DNA of 64,000 bases from Caulobacter sp. 602-1 (GCF_003931565.1 NZ_RRYI01000004.1:434001-498000); one strand, 5' to 3'. Shown: positions 51,897-61,959, counted from the first letter of the stretch. Translations and numbers: made by a program. Notes: generated by a model not told the origin, from the sequence alone.

Positions 51897-52047
51897 CGTG
51901 GCTCTCCCTGCGGCGCGATGACAGGGATAGTGCCGCACGCCCCAACCACACCATTGGGAACAATACTTAACCCTGGCGTGCAGACCTCCGTGGACGTGTG
52001 CGTCGGTGCCGCTGTCGGACCGTCCAGTGCGGTCGATCGGACGCGGG

Positions 52048-52693
52048 TTACCAGATCGTCATGGCCCTTTGGGTCCAGGTCCATCGCGACTCCCAGCCGG
52101 TTTGGCCGTTGTTGATCGCCTGGGTGATCTTCCTGCTCGCGCTTTCGTCGTTGCTGTCGGCCTGCAGGATCGCCGACAGGTGGTTCTTGTCCCAGAACCA
52201 GGCCGCGGCGAGGGACCCGATATCCGGGCCGGCGACCAGCTCCGGCTTCAGGCGGATATCGCCGACATCGGGTCGTCGAGACGCCAACCACGCGCCAAAG
52301 AGCGTATAGTTGTCGCGTCCGGTCAGTTGCTTGGGCCCCCCGGCCTCGGAAGTAATAGCCGTCGTCCGAGCCCTCGCGGTTGCCCATGCGGCCGTTGTAG
52401 ACCTTGTTGGCGAGCGCCTTTGGATTTCCGGCGAACGGCGTGGGGTCGACGGTCTTGAAGCGTCCAGGCCAGGTCTTGCGAATTTGCGCGGCCGAGTACC
52501 ACAGATCTTCCTCGAACGTTCGAAATCCCATGGACTCATGGGCCATCTGGCCAAGCCAGTGAACGGTCGCGCGCCGGCCGGTGATGCCGCACATATCGCC
52601 CGCCCGCGCCAGCGCGGCGCACCAGGCCTCCGCGCTCTGAGGTCCGATCTTCGGTACGAATTTCCGGAAGGTGTCGTAGGTGATCAGAGACAT
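52048..52693 (-). pseudogene. GH19 chitinase/endolysin gene with a frameshift in a C6/G6 run
   Basis: The first part (from ATG 52693) reads like a GH19 lysozyme/chitinase: VHWLGQMAHESMGFRTFEED with the catalytic Glu, NKVYNGRMGNREGSDDGYYF and RGRG. The frame then breaks at the six-base homopolymer 52336-52341. Removing one base restores PKQLTGRDNYTLFGAW, continuing to WFWDKNHLSAILQADSND and a normal stop near 52048. The intact product would have about 214 residues, the size of small phage-type endolysins. It is either a true frameshift or a sequencing error in the homopolymer. Confidence 0.8.
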
Positions 52694-52865
52694 GCGCCCG
52701 CTATCTCCTGAAGCGCCGTTAGCTCGGTATTGCCATTATGGCGTGTGCGCGGCCAAAGTTCGCGTCGCCACCATGAGCGATTGAGCTGGACCGTCAAGAG
52801 CGGCGTTCTATCGCGATCGCCGCGGATAGACCGCCGTCAGTGGCGAGCGTTCGGGAAGCGGCCGG

Positions 52866-54062
52866 CTACGGCGCGACGCGACGCATGCGGAGCGCCCGTG
52901 CGACGGCGGCGAAGGCGGCGGCGACGTGCTCGGTCAGCCAACTGACGGGATTCTCGCCGGGGCGTCGGCGGCTGGTCACCCAGGTGGCGACGCAGATAAT
53001 CGCGAAGAGCGCGGCCGGCCCGCCGACCGTCACGGCCGCCGGAAGGCGAGCCGCCGAGACCATGGCCTGGCCGAGGATCATGGAGGTCTCGAAGAGGAAC
53101 AGCAGAACCCCGCCAGTGGCCATGGCCGACCCCGAGCCCGCGCGCTTGGCGCTCAGGCCGAACGGAACGGCCAGGAGCGGCAGCAGGGGCAGGATCAGCG
53201 CCCGCGAGGACCGAGCATAGAGTTCGGCCAGCAAGGTCTGCCGGGGAAGGGCGGGTCGCGCGGCGCCAAAGCCCTGTTGGGCCAGTTCGACCAGAGTCAG
53301 CTCGCTGACCTCGTCGCCCCGCAGCCGCAGCAGCTTGGCCGACTGCGACAGGGGCAGATCGAAGGCGAAGCGCGAGAATCGGGCGACATAGACCCGGGCG
53401 TCGCGGGTCGTGCTGACCTGTCGACCGTCGCGCAGCTCCAGCTTCACGCTTTGATCGCCCGCGTCCTTGCTGACCTCGGCCGAGACCGCCGTCAGGACGT
53501 CCTCGCGTCCGTCGGGACCGATCTTGCGGATGAAGACATGTTGGAGACGACGTCCGCTGGCGTCGGCGTCATCGGCGGTCAGGAAGACGTCGGGCCCGGC
53601 GTTGAGCAAGGCCTTGGGCCTGACGTCGCCGTTCCATCCGGCGTTCTCGGCCGCGTGCAGGACCGCGTGATAGGCGTAGCGGCTATAGGGCTGGATGAAG
53701 CCGAACAACACCACGCTAAAGACCATCAGCAGGAGGCCAAGGCCGACGAAGGGCGCGGCGAACCGGCCCAGCGATATGCCGCTGGCCAGGATCGCGTCGA
53801 TCTCCGAACTCTTGTTGAGGCCGTTCACGACCACGAACAAGCCGATGAAAAAGCCGCCGGGCAGGGTCAGGCCCACATAGTGCGGGACGAGATTGACCAG
53901 CAGCTCGGTCAGGAACTTGAAGCCTTCCGTCGTCTGAGAGAGCAGTTGGAAGGACCGCATCAGACGCTCCATCAGGAACGCCACCATCGTGCTGATCAGC
54001 ACGGCGGCCATCGGCGTCAAAGTCCGCCGCAGCAGGTAGCGGTCAAGTATGGTCGGGAACAT
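52866..54062 (-). CDS. LptF/LptG-family permease
   Basis: The 398-residue protein has the YjgP/YjgQ layout: three N-terminal helices (ILDRYLLRRTLTPMAAVLIS, HYVGLTLPGGFFIGLFVVVN), the KSSEIDAILASGIS cytoplasmic segment, a periplasmic beta-jellyroll (about 135-270), and three C-terminal helices (LILPLLPLLAVPFGLSAKRA). This family forms the LptB2FG exporter that extracts LPS from the inner membrane. No partner permease is adjacent. The neighbours are glycosyltransferases, so it may export a glycolipid other than bulk LPS, or be the LptF of a dispersed system. Confidence 0.88.
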   Translation of the reverse strand: MFPTILDRYLLRRTLTPMAAVLISTMVAFLMERLMRSFQLLSQTTEGFKFLTELLVNLVPHYVGLTLPGGFFIGLFVVVNGLNKSSEIDAILASGISLGRFAAPFVGLGLLLMVFSVVLFGFIQPYSRYAYHAVLHAAENAGWNGDVRPKALLNAGPDVFLTADDADASGRRLQHVFIRKIGPDGREDVLTAVSAEVSKDAGDQSVKLELRDGRQVSTTRDARVYVARFSRFAFDLPLSQSAKLLRLRGDEVSELTLVELAQQGFGAARPALPRQTLLAELYARSSRALILPLLPLLAVPFGLSAKRAGSGSAMATGGVLLFLFETSMILGQAMVSAARLPAAVTVGGPAALFAIICVATWVTSRRRPGENPVSWLTEHVAAAFAAVARALRMRRVAP

Positions 54063-54081
54063 GGGCGATACGCGCGGGGCT

Positions 54082-55332
54082 TCAAAGCGCCGGCAGGCCG
54101 GCGGCCTGCGGCTCGACCTTGGCCGGTGAGCGCCACACGCGCACGGCGGGGGCTTGCGGAGCGGGGCGCGCGTCCAGGGCCTCGGCGTAGACGTCCAGCA
54201 CCGCGTCCAGAACCTCCGTCCAGCGATAGGCGGCGCTGCGCTCGAGCGCGGCGGCGCCCAGGCGCCGTCGTTCCTCCGGGTGGACGAGCAGACCCGACAG
54301 GGCGCCGGCATAGGCTGAAGGATGATCCGCGCAGAGGAGGGCGTTGCGACCGTGGCGCAGCAGCGCGCGCGTGTTGGGCGCATCGGCGCAGACCATCGCC
54401 AGGCCGCAGGCCATCGCTTCCAGATTGACGTTGCCGAAGGTCTCGGTGGTGCTGGGATTGAGGAAGATGTCGCCGCTGGCCAGGGCCGTGGCCAGAGTCT
54501 CTCCGGTCAGGAAGCCGGTGAAGACGGCCGAGGGCATCCGCTCCTGGAACCAGGATCGGCCGGGTCCGTCGCCGATCACCACCACCTGCGGGGCGTGGCC
54601 CGCCGCCTCCAGTTGACCGATGGTCTCGGCGAATGCCGCCAGGCCTTTCTCCATGACGATCCGCCCGAGAAAGACGATCACCGGACGATCAGGGGCGAAA
54701 CCCTGGCTCAGTCGCCAGGCCTCGCTGCGGCGTCCGGGATGGAAGAGTTCGGGATCGACGCCGCGCGCCCAGGTCCGGATGCGGACCGGCAGGTTATGGG
54801 CGCGAAGCTCGTCGCCGATCGCTTCGGTCGGGGCCAGGACATAATCGCAAGCCCCATAGAAGTTCCAGAGATGGCGACGCACCAACGGGCGCAGTCGGCC
54901 CAGGCCATAGTAGTCGAGATAGGTGTCGAACAGCGTGTGCAGGCTGGCGACCACCGGGACCTTCAGGGCGCGCGCGAACTTCAAGGCCGCCGAGCCCAGA
55001 AGGTCCGGCGCGGACAGATGGATGAGGTCGGGCTTGAAGGCCTGGATATCGCGTCGCAAGGCGCGCGGGAGGCCCAGGGCCAGGCGGTAGTCCCGCCGGA
55101 ACGGGATCTTCACGGACGGCACGGAGATCAGCTGTCCCATAGGCTCGAAGGCAGGGTTCGGGCCGGTCGGGGAATAGACCCGCACCTCCGCGCCCACGGT
55201 GCGCTGCAGGTGGTCGACCAACCGGTTCAGCGACTTGTTCGCGCCATCGAGGGTGTAGTTGTAGTTCCCCGAGAACAAGGCAATCCGCAACGGGCGCACA
55301 CCATCGGTGCGCGTCAACGCCTTGATGTCCAT
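54082..55332 (-). CDS. GT4-family glycosyltransferase (glycolipid type)
   Basis: The 416-residue GT-B protein has an N-terminal LRIALFSGNYNYTLDGANKS with the acceptor-side loop, PDLIHLSAPDLLG, ASLHTLFDTYLDYYGL, then VIVFLGRIVMEKGLAAFAET and TETFGNVNLEAMACGLAMV with E-x7-E. The N-terminal features are those of sulfoquinovosyl/mannosyl diacylglycerol transferases. The start is ATG 55332 after GGAAGGA. It lies 19 bp before the LptF-like gene, an apparent two-gene operon linking glycan transfer and lipid export. Confidence 0.9.
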   Translation of the reverse strand: MDIKALTRTDGVRPLRIALFSGNYNYTLDGANKSLNRLVDHLQRTVGAEVRVYSPTGPNPAFEPMGQLISVPSVKIPFRRDYRLALGLPRALRRDIQAFKPDLIHLSAPDLLGSAALKFARALKVPVVASLHTLFDTYLDYYGLGRLRPLVRRHLWNFYGACDYVLAPTEAIGDELRAHNLPVRIRTWARGVDPELFHPGRRSEAWRLSQGFAPDRPVIVFLGRIVMEKGLAAFAETIGQLEAAGHAPQVVVIGDGPGRSWFQERMPSAVFTGFLTGETLATALASGDIFLNPSTTETFGNVNLEAMACGLAMVCADAPNTRALLRHGRNALLCADHPSAYAGALSGLLVHPEERRRLGAAALERSAAYRWTEVLDAVLDVYAEALDARPAPQAPAVRVWRSPAKVEPQAAGLPAL

Positions 55333-55523
55333 ATCAGTCCTTCCACGAGCGCGGCCCCTGGCCCCCCGGCCACTACGACGACGCGCTTGCCCCACCACCA
55401 CACGGAATCTCGAACTCGATGAGACCTACACCCGCTAACGTCGTCTTTTTGTGAAGGCGGCCCGCCGCGCCACCGTCACGGTGATGGTCTACGGGTGCCG
55501 GCGGGGTAATTTCAGGAAGCACG

Positions 55524-56738
55524 ATGCGGGTAGTGGATGTCGCCGAGTTCTATTCGCCCACTGGCGGGGGCGTGCGAACCTATATCGATCGCAAGTTCGA
55601 GGCGGCGGCCCAGTTGGGCCACGAACTCTTCGTCATCGCGCCGGGGCCGGAGGACGGATTCGAACCGCGCGCCTCGGGAGGCCTGATCCAGGTTCGCGCT
55701 CCCCGGCTGCCGTTCGACGCGAACTATCACATGTTCTGGGAAGCGGGACCTGTGCATCGCTGGCTCGATTCACTGTCGCCGGATCTGGTCGAGGCGTCCT
55801 CGCCTTGGCGCGGGGCCTGGATCGTCGCCAACTGGTCCGCGCCCGTCGCCCGCGCCATGTTCATGCACGCCGACCCGGTGGCGATCTATCCCCAGAGGTG
55901 GTTGGCCTCCGTCGCCAGCCCCGAGAGGATCGATCAGCTCTTCGACTGGTTCTGGAACTATCTTCGAAAGCTGACGGGGCGTTTCGCCTCCGTCGTGACC
56001 GGCGGGCACTGGCTGGGTCGCCGCTTCGAGCATCACGGCCTGGAGGCCGTGACGAGCATCCCGCTCGGCGTGGATCGTGGCTCTTTCTCGCCGCGACTGC
56101 GGGACGAACGTCTGAGGTCGGAGCTGCTGGAGGCCTGTTCCTGCCCGAACGATGCGAAATTGGCCCTGGCGGTCGGACGTTTCCACCCTGAAAAGCGCTG
56201 GCCCATGGTGATCGAGGCCACGACAAGAGCCCGCGCTGATGTCCCGATCGGCCTCGTCGTGGTGGGCGACGGCATCGACCGCGCGAGGGTTCGGCGAGCG
56301 GCCGCCGGAAAGGTTCACGTCCATCTGATCCCGCCGATCCGCGACAGAGGCTTGCTGGCCGCTCACCTGGCCAGCGCGGATGTCCTGGTGCACGGCTGCG
56401 ACTCGGAGACCTTCGGCCTGCTTCCGGCCGAGGCGATGGCTAGCGGCCTTCCACTGGTGGGGCCCGATCGCGGCGGTTTCGCCGACCTCGCCCAACCGTC
56501 GACCTCGGAAGTCTATCGCTCCGGCGACACCCAGGCGGCCGCGGCGGCCATCCGTCGCCTGTTCTCGCGCGACCCGGGCGCATTGAAGGCTGCGGCGATC
56601 GAGGCGGCCGCCGGGGTCAGGCGCGACACCGACCACTTCGCGGACCTGTTCGAGCACTATCAACGTGTCGCGGATAGGGGGCGGTCAGTCGAGCCGCGGC
56701 CCGCGGCCCGGCGGCCGCCGGCGGGCGCGAGCGTTTGA
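55524..56738 (+). CDS. GT4-family glycosyltransferase
   Basis: The 404-residue protein begins VVDVAEFYSPTGGGVRTYID, the form of GDP-mannose-dependent alpha-mannosyltransferases. The donor domain has LAVGRFHPEKRWPMVIEATT, VVVGDGIDR and SETFGLLPAEAMASGLPLVG with E-x7-E. AGGAAG lies about 6 bp before the ATG. It is divergent from the GT4 gene at 54082-55332 and precedes a polytopic membrane protein, with which it overlaps by 4 bp. A glycolipid product is likely; the sugar and acceptor are unknown. Confidence 0.9.
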   Translation: MRVVDVAEFYSPTGGGVRTYIDRKFEAAAQLGHELFVIAPGPEDGFEPRASGGLIQVRAPRLPFDANYHMFWEAGPVHRWLDSLSPDLVEASSPWRGAWIVANWSAPVARAMFMHADPVAIYPQRWLASVASPERIDQLFDWFWNYLRKLTGRFASVVTGGHWLGRRFEHHGLEAVTSIPLGVDRGSFSPRLRDERLRSELLEACSCPNDAKLALAVGRFHPEKRWPMVIEATTRARADVPIGLVVVGDGIDRARVRRAAAGKVHVHLIPPIRDRGLLAAHLASADVLVHGCDSETFGLLPAEAMASGLPLVGPDRGGFADLAQPSTSEVYRSGDTQAAAAAIRRLFSRDPGALKAAAIEAAAGVRRDTDHFADLFEHYQRVADRGRSVEPRPAARRPPAGASV

Positions 56739-57667
56739 CTCGCGTGACGCAAGCCGATGCCGCCCCCTCCGACGACAAGCCAGAGGTCGCGACAAAAAAG
56801 GCGTCGCCATGGTGGAACGTGCTGGGCGGCGCCCTGTCGGTTGGCCTGGTCGTGGCCATCGTTCTCCAGCTGGACGACGCGACCTCGGACGTCCTGAAGA
56901 CGATCAACCGGCTTCCGCTCCTTGTTTGGCCGGTCTTGGTGCTGCTCTACCTGACGCAGCCGATCTGTGATTTCGCGGTTTTCCGGCGGCTCTGGAACCT
57001 GCCCCTGGCGGGCTTCGAGGCTCTGTTGCGCAAGACCGTGATCAACGAGGTCGTGCTCGGTTACAGCGGCGAGGCCTATCTCTACGTCTGGGCGCGGCGC
57101 GCGGTCGGCGCCGCCGCGCCTTTCGGCGCCATCAAGGACGTCAACATCGTCTCGGCGCTGCTCGGCAATCTCCTGACCCTGGCGCTGGCGGCGATCAGCG
57201 CCACCCGGCTCCAGGATCTCGACTTCGCCCAGCGGCTGGGGCCCGCGATGTGGTCTGGGCTCATTCCCGTGGCGATCTCGGTCGGCCTTCTGGTCTTCGG
57301 GCGCCGGGTGTTCTCGCTGCGCCTGGGGCAACTGGCCTATGTCGCCGTCGCGCACGCGTTTCGGCTCGTGGCGTCGACGGCCCTGATCGTTCTGATCTGG
57401 AGGATCGCGTTGCCGGACGTCGCTCCAGGCCTGTGGCTGGTCGTGCTGGCGATCCGCTATCTCGTTTCACGCCTCCCGCTGATCTCGAACAAGGATCTGG
57501 TGTTCGGAAACCTGATGCTTCTGCTGCTGGGCGCGCAGTCCTCGGTGGCGGTGTTGCTGGCGGCGCTGGCGCTCATGACGCTTGGCCTGCACTTGGCGGT
57601 GATCATCGGGCTTTTCGCTGTCGATCTGGTCCGTGGTGTCGCGCGCGGACCCACGACGAGCGCCTGA
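56735..57667 (+). CDS. Polytopic membrane protein, LPG-synthase/UPF0104-like
   Basis: The 310-residue protein has about seven or eight hydrophobic helices (NVLGGALSVGLVVAIVLQLD, LLVWPVLVLLYLTQPICDFA, and others). The order resembles the membrane flippase part of lysylphosphatidylglycerol synthases (UPF0104), without the soluble synthase domain. The start is TTG 56735, overlapping the glycosyltransferase stop (TTGA); GTG 56744 is an alternative. Such stand-alone proteins often accompany glycosyltransferases in lipid modification loci. Confidence 0.7.
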   Translation: MTRVTQADAAPSDDKPEVATKKASPWWNVLGGALSVGLVVAIVLQLDDATSDVLKTINRLPLLVWPVLVLLYLTQPICDFAVFRRLWNLPLAGFEALLRKTVINEVVLGYSGEAYLYVWARRAVGAAAPFGAIKDVNIVSALLGNLLTLALAAISATRLQDLDFAQRLGPAMWSGLIPVAISVGLLVFGRRVFSLRLGQLAYVAVAHAFRLVASTALIVLIWRIALPDVAPGLWLVVLAIRYLVSRLPLISNKDLVFGNLMLLLLGAQSSVAVLLAALALMTLGLHLAVIIGLFAVDLVRGVARGPTTSA

Positions 57668-57696
57668 CCGCGCCCAGCCGCGCGAACGCGAGGCGG

Positions 57697-58650
57697 CTAG
57701 GTCTTCCCCGACAGGATCGCGCCCAGCGACGGGGCCAGGGCCGATCCCAAGGCGCAAGCCGCGGGATGCTCTTCGCGCAACTTGGCGCGTTGGAAGAGCA
57801 TCAGCTTGCGCCGGATGGTCGGCGCGGTCAGAGGGATGAGCCTGATCTTGTCCGTGTCGTAGCCTCGCGCGTAGAGCCAGGGGATGACGCCCAGGGCCAT
57901 GCCGGCGCCGACCAGCCCGAACAGCGAGCCGACCTGATCCACGCGGAAACGCTGGGAGGGCGAGAGGTTGTTCTGGCGCATGGCCGCCGAACTCAGCTCG
58001 CCGATGCTGCCGCCGGTGAAGTGGACGATCTCGTCGCCTTCCAGGGCGCTCCAGGGCAGGACGTCATGCGAGGCGAGGGGGTGGTCGACCGGCGCGGCCA
58101 GCATCATCTCGTCCTCGGTGATCAGGCTGGCCTCGACATCGTCCTCGACCCGCCCCAGCACGCCGACGACGAGGTCCAGCGCGCCGGACCGCAAGTCGGC
58201 CATCAGGCTGTCGTTCTTGCCGTCGCGCAGGTGGAAGCAGATGTCGGGGCGCTCCTGACCCAGGCGCGCGATGGCTTCGGCCGCGGCCGGCACCACCGAG
58301 GGAATGACGCCGACGCGCACGACCGCCCGGCCGCGCGTGGCCACGTCGGTCATGTCGACGAAGGCGTTCTCGGCGGTGGTCAGCAGGCGGCGAGCATGGG
58401 GCAGGAAGGCCGCGCCCGCCTCGGTCAGGGCGACATGGTGGGTGCTGCGGTCGAACAGGCGCAGGCCCATATGGTCCTCGACCTGTCGGATCGCGGCGCT
58501 CAGCGCGGGCTGCGACACCATCATCCGCTCGGCGGCGCGGCTGAAGTTCGCCGACTCGGCCAGGGCCGTGAAGAACCTCAGTTGGCGGAGCGAAATGGCC
58601 TGGGTGCGGGCCGCGGGACGGGGGAGCGTAGCGGTCGATGAAGGCGGCAC
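57697..58650 (-). CDS. LysR-family regulator of the nucleoside salvage locus
   Basis: The 317-residue protein has a winged HTH (about 20-80; SLRQLRFFTALAESANFSRA, MMVSQPALSAAIRQVEDHMG) and a two-lobe effector domain (about 105-310). The N-terminus carries a 15-residue Ala/Pro-rich extension. It is divergent from the TonB receptor gene with 277 bp between, the usual LysR arrangement, so it probably controls the receptor, nucleoside hydrolase and permease genes. Its inducer would be a purine or nucleoside, by context. Confidence 0.9.
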   Translation of the reverse strand: MPPSSTATLPRPAARTQAISLRQLRFFTALAESANFSRAAERMMVSQPALSAAIRQVEDHMGLRLFDRSTHHVALTEAGAAFLPHARRLLTTAENAFVDMTDVATRGRAVVRVGVIPSVVPAAAEAIARLGQERPDICFHLRDGKNDSLMADLRSGALDLVVGVLGRVEDDVEASLITEDEMMLAAPVDHPLASHDVLPWSALEGDEIVHFTGGSIGELSSAAMRQNNLSPSQRFRVDQVGSLFGLVGAGMALGVIPWLYARGYDTDKIRLIPLTAPTIRRKLMLFQRAKLREEHPAACALGSALAPSLGAILSGKT

Positions 58651-58927
58651 GGCGGATTTCCAGCAAGACTGGATCGCGCCTCCGGGTTGGTTATAAGCGC
58701 GATCGATAGCGAGATAATTACAAAGAATTTCCCTTTCTAAGGGGGCTCGCTAGCGTTCCCTCATCGCGCTTCCACCCAGCAGTATAAATAGAGGGCAGGG
58801 AAGATCGAAGTCGTGCTCAGGGGAGCGCGAATTTTGATCATCTCTACTTATCGGGGTGAACAACAATAAAGAGAAAATGCTGGGAGGGCTGTCGGCGGAG
58901 CGCGCCAACAACCAAGGGGGTTCTTCG
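58651..58927. promoter_or_regulatory. Divergent promoter region, LysR / TonB receptor
   Basis: AT-rich segment with TTATAAGCGCGATCGATAGC at 58691-58710, followed by GAGATAATTAC. It includes the partial palindrome CGCGATCG and is where a LysR dimer and RNA polymerase would be expected. No sharply defined operator can be named. CAAGGGGG about 9 bp before ATG 58928 is the receptor's ribosome site. Confidence 0.4.
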
Positions 58928-61891
58928 ATGTCGTCCTTTCCCGGTCTCGCGTTCGACGCGATCCACATCCGCCGCAAGCGCGCGTCGTGGCTTGGACTAG
59001 CCTCCACCGCCGTGCTGGCCGCCGTGGCCTGCGGTTCCGTCGCCAGCGCTCAGGAAGCGTCGTCCGATCAGGTCGAGGCGATCGTCGTCACCGGCTCGCG
59101 CATCAAGAGCCCCGACGCCACCAGCGTCAGCCCGGTCAGCACGATCGGTGACAAGGAAATCGCCCGACGCGGCGTCGTGCGCGTCGAGGACCTGATCAAC
59201 ACCCTGCCGCAGGCCTTTGCGGACCAAGGCAGCGGCAACCGCGGCGGCACGGTCGGCGCCAGCGGCACGGCCACCATCAACCTGCGCAACCTCGGCAACC
59301 AGCGGACCCTCGTCCTGATCGACGGGCGTCGCCTTATGCAGGGCGATCCGGCCCGCTCGGCGGCCCAGGCGGCCGACATCAACAACATCCCGGCGGCTCT
59401 GATCCAGCGCATCGACGTGGTCACGGGCGGCGCCTCGGCCGTCTACGGCTCGGACGCCCTGGCCGGTGTCGTCAACTTCATGCTCAAGCGCGACTTCGAC
59501 GGCGTGCAGGTGGACGCACAGGGCGGCCTTTACATGCACTCGAACGGCAATCGGATCGCCTCGGCGGCGCGGGCGGCCGGCCAGTTGCCGGCCTTCGGCC
59601 GCAGCTTCGACGGCGAGCAGCAGAGCTATTCGATCACCGCGGGCAAGAACTTCGCCGAGGGGCGCGGCAATGTCACCGGCTTCTTCAGCTACAAGCACAT
59701 CTCCGGCGTCGGCACCAAGGATCGGGACTTCTCGACCTGTAACCTGTCGGCCACGGCGACTGGTTATGCCTGCTCGCTGTCCAGCGCCACCTATCCGGTG
59801 CAGTTCCAGCTGACCAACCCGACCACGGGCGCGACCCGCGGCAGCTACGCCCTGGAAGGCAATACGCTGCGCACCTATCGCAGCACGGACGGCTTCAACA
59901 ACGGCAACACCTACGACCTGCAATCGCCCGACAAGCGCTACAACGCCGACCTGTTCGCCCGCTACCGGTTCTCCGACAAGGTCGAGGCCTATGGCGAGCT
60001 GATGTACATGCGCGACGAGGCCGACATTAAACTGTCGCCCACCGCCGTGTTCACGGTCTCCGAGAAGATCAACTGCAACAATCCGCTGATGTCGGCTCAG
60101 GAAAAGAACCTGATCTGCACCTCGGTCGGCCTGACCGACGCGCAGAGCGCCAATGTCATCGTCTCGCAGCGCAACGCCCTGGGCGGCTCGCGTCACGACT
60201 ACACGAACCACACCTCTTATCGCGGCGTGGCGGGCCTGCGCGGCGACCTCTCCTCGCACTGGCGCTATGACGTCTACGCCCAGTACGGCCGCACCGACTA
60301 CAGCTCGCGCCTGACCGGCGACTACTCGTTGGCCAAGTTCGCCAAGGCTCTGCGCGCGGTGACCAACAGCAGCGGCCAGATCGTCTGCGAATCCGTGGTC
60401 AACGGGACCGATCCGTCGTGCGTGCCGATCAACCTGTTCCAGGCCGACGGCATCACGCCCGCGGCGCTGAACTACGTGCAGAACGTCGTCCACCGGGATG
60501 GCTACACCGAGGAGAGCATCCTCAGCGGCTCTTTGACCGGCGACCTGGGCGTGACCAGCCCGCTGGCCTCCTATCCGATCGGGGTGGCCATCGGCGCCGA
60601 ATACCGCAAGGAAAAGATCAGCTTCCAGCCCGACAGCTTCTACAGCAGCCGCGACGTGGCCGGGAACTCGGGCGGTGAATTCCCGATCGCCGGTTCGTTC
60701 GACGTCAAGGAAGTCTATGGCGAGATCCGGATCCCGCTGGTCGAGAACAAGCCGTTCTTCAAGAGCCTGTCGGTCGAGGGCGGCGTCCGCTATTCCGACT
60801 ATAGCACCGCTGGCGACACCTGGGCCTACAAGGGCGGCGGCGAGTGGGCCCCGATCAGCGACGTGCGCCTGCGCGCCAGCTATCAGCGCGCCGTTCGGGC
60901 CCCCAACCTGGTCGAGCTGTTCGGTCCCCAGCGGGTCGTGACGGCCGCGATCAGCGACCCCTGCGAAGGCGCGACGCCCAAGGCGACCGCCGCCCAATGC
61001 GCGCTGTCCGGTGTGACTGCGCTGCAGTACGGCTCGATCGCTCCGGCGGCCGGCCAGCAGTCGGGCGCGATGGTCGGAGGCAATCCGAACCTGGATCCCG
61101 AGACCTCGAACACCAAGTCGTTCGGCGTCCAGTTCACCCCGCGTTTCGTGCAGGGCCTGAGCCTCTCGATCGACTATTTCGACATCGACGTGAAGAAGCT
61201 GATCACCACGGTGCCGGCCAGCATCGAGCTGAACCAGTGCATCAATTCCGGCGTCTCGTGCGAACTGATCAAGCGTAACCCCGCCACCGGCTCGCTGGTG
61301 ACCAGCGGCTATGTCGTCACCACCAGCATCAACGCCGGCTACCTGAAGACCAAGGGCCTGGATTTCGCGGCCAGCTACGCCCACGATCTGCCGGAACTGT
61401 TTGGCGCGAACCTGGGCCGTCTGGGCCTGAACTTCGCGGGCACCAGGACCGACAAGTACGAGGTCCAGATTCTGCCGGGCCTGGCGCCGTACCGTTGCGA
61501 CGGCTATTTCGGCGTCACCTGCGGTCAGCCGATCCCGGAATGGCGTCACCGCCTGGTGGCCGACTGGACCCTGCCCAGCGGCGTCAACCTGTCGACCACG
61601 TGGCGCTATATCGGCGGTACGAAGAACGACAAGTCGAGCACCTCGATCTACCTGACCGGGACCTACCAGCCCTACGACCTGAAGATGCCCAGCGTCAGCT
61701 ATGTCGACTTCGCGGCTTCGGCCAATGTCACCGAGAAGGTCACCCTGCGCCTGGGCGTCAACAACGCCTTCGACAAGGATCCGCCTGTGACCGCCAGCAC
61801 GGGCGGCCAGACCTCGAACGGCGCCTTCTTTGCGGGGATGTACGACTCGCTGGGTCGCTACATCTTCGTCGGCGCCACCGCCCGCTTCTGA
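58928..61891 (+). CDS. TonB-dependent receptor, probably for nucleosides
   Basis: The 987-residue protein has a signal peptide (LGLASTAVLAAVACGSVASA), TonB box VEAIVVTGSRIK, and a plug with VEDLINTLPQAFADQGSGNR, VLIDGRRLMQGDP, RIDVVTGGASAVYGSDALAG and VVNFMLKRDFDG. The barrel holds cysteine pairs (for example in SVVNGTDPSC and INSGVSC) and terminates GATARF. It is placed 68 bp upstream of the nucleoside-hydrolase-like gene and a purine-type permease gene. The inferred cargo is nucleosides or their larger derivatives. Confidence 0.93.
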   Translation: MSSFPGLAFDAIHIRRKRASWLGLASTAVLAAVACGSVASAQEASSDQVEAIVVTGSRIKSPDATSVSPVSTIGDKEIARRGVVRVEDLINTLPQAFADQGSGNRGGTVGASGTATINLRNLGNQRTLVLIDGRRLMQGDPARSAAQAADINNIPAALIQRIDVVTGGASAVYGSDALAGVVNFMLKRDFDGVQVDAQGGLYMHSNGNRIASAARAAGQLPAFGRSFDGEQQSYSITAGKNFAEGRGNVTGFFSYKHISGVGTKDRDFSTCNLSATATGYACSLSSATYPVQFQLTNPTTGATRGSYALEGNTLRTYRSTDGFNNGNTYDLQSPDKRYNADLFARYRFSDKVEAYGELMYMRDEADIKLSPTAVFTVSEKINCNNPLMSAQEKNLICTSVGLTDAQSANVIVSQRNALGGSRHDYTNHTSYRGVAGLRGDLSSHWRYDVYAQYGRTDYSSRLTGDYSLAKFAKALRAVTNSSGQIVCESVVNGTDPSCVPINLFQADGITPAALNYVQNVVHRDGYTEESILSGSLTGDLGVTSPLASYPIGVAIGAEYRKEKISFQPDSFYSSRDVAGNSGGEFPIAGSFDVKEVYGEIRIPLVENKPFFKSLSVEGGVRYSDYSTAGDTWAYKGGGEWAPISDVRLRASYQRAVRAPNLVELFGPQRVVTAAISDPCEGATPKATAAQCALSGVTALQYGSIAPAAGQQSGAMVGGNPNLDPETSNTKSFGVQFTPRFVQGLSLSIDYFDIDVKKLITTVPASIELNQCINSGVSCELIKRNPATGSLVTSGYVVTTSINAGYLKTKGLDFAASYAHDLPELFGANLGRLGLNFAGTRTDKYEVQILPGLAPYRCDGYFGVTCGQPIPEWRHRLVADWTLPSGVNLSTTWRYIGGTKNDKSSTSIYLTGTYQPYDLKMPSVSYVDFAASANVTEKVTLRLGVNNAFDKDPPVTASTGGQTSNGAFFAGMYDSLGRYIFVGATARF

Positions 61892-61959
61892 TCAAGTCCC
61901 TTTTCGATCCAGACGGGGGAGGGGCGTTCTTCCTCCCGCGTCCAGGCCAAGGATCTCCC

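Noticed and set aside
58997..61549. Minus-strand open frame of 850 codons opposite the TonB receptor
   Set aside because: It mirrors the codon structure of the receptor in a GC-rich genome, has low-complexity Ala/Arg/Val-rich composition and no recognisable domain.
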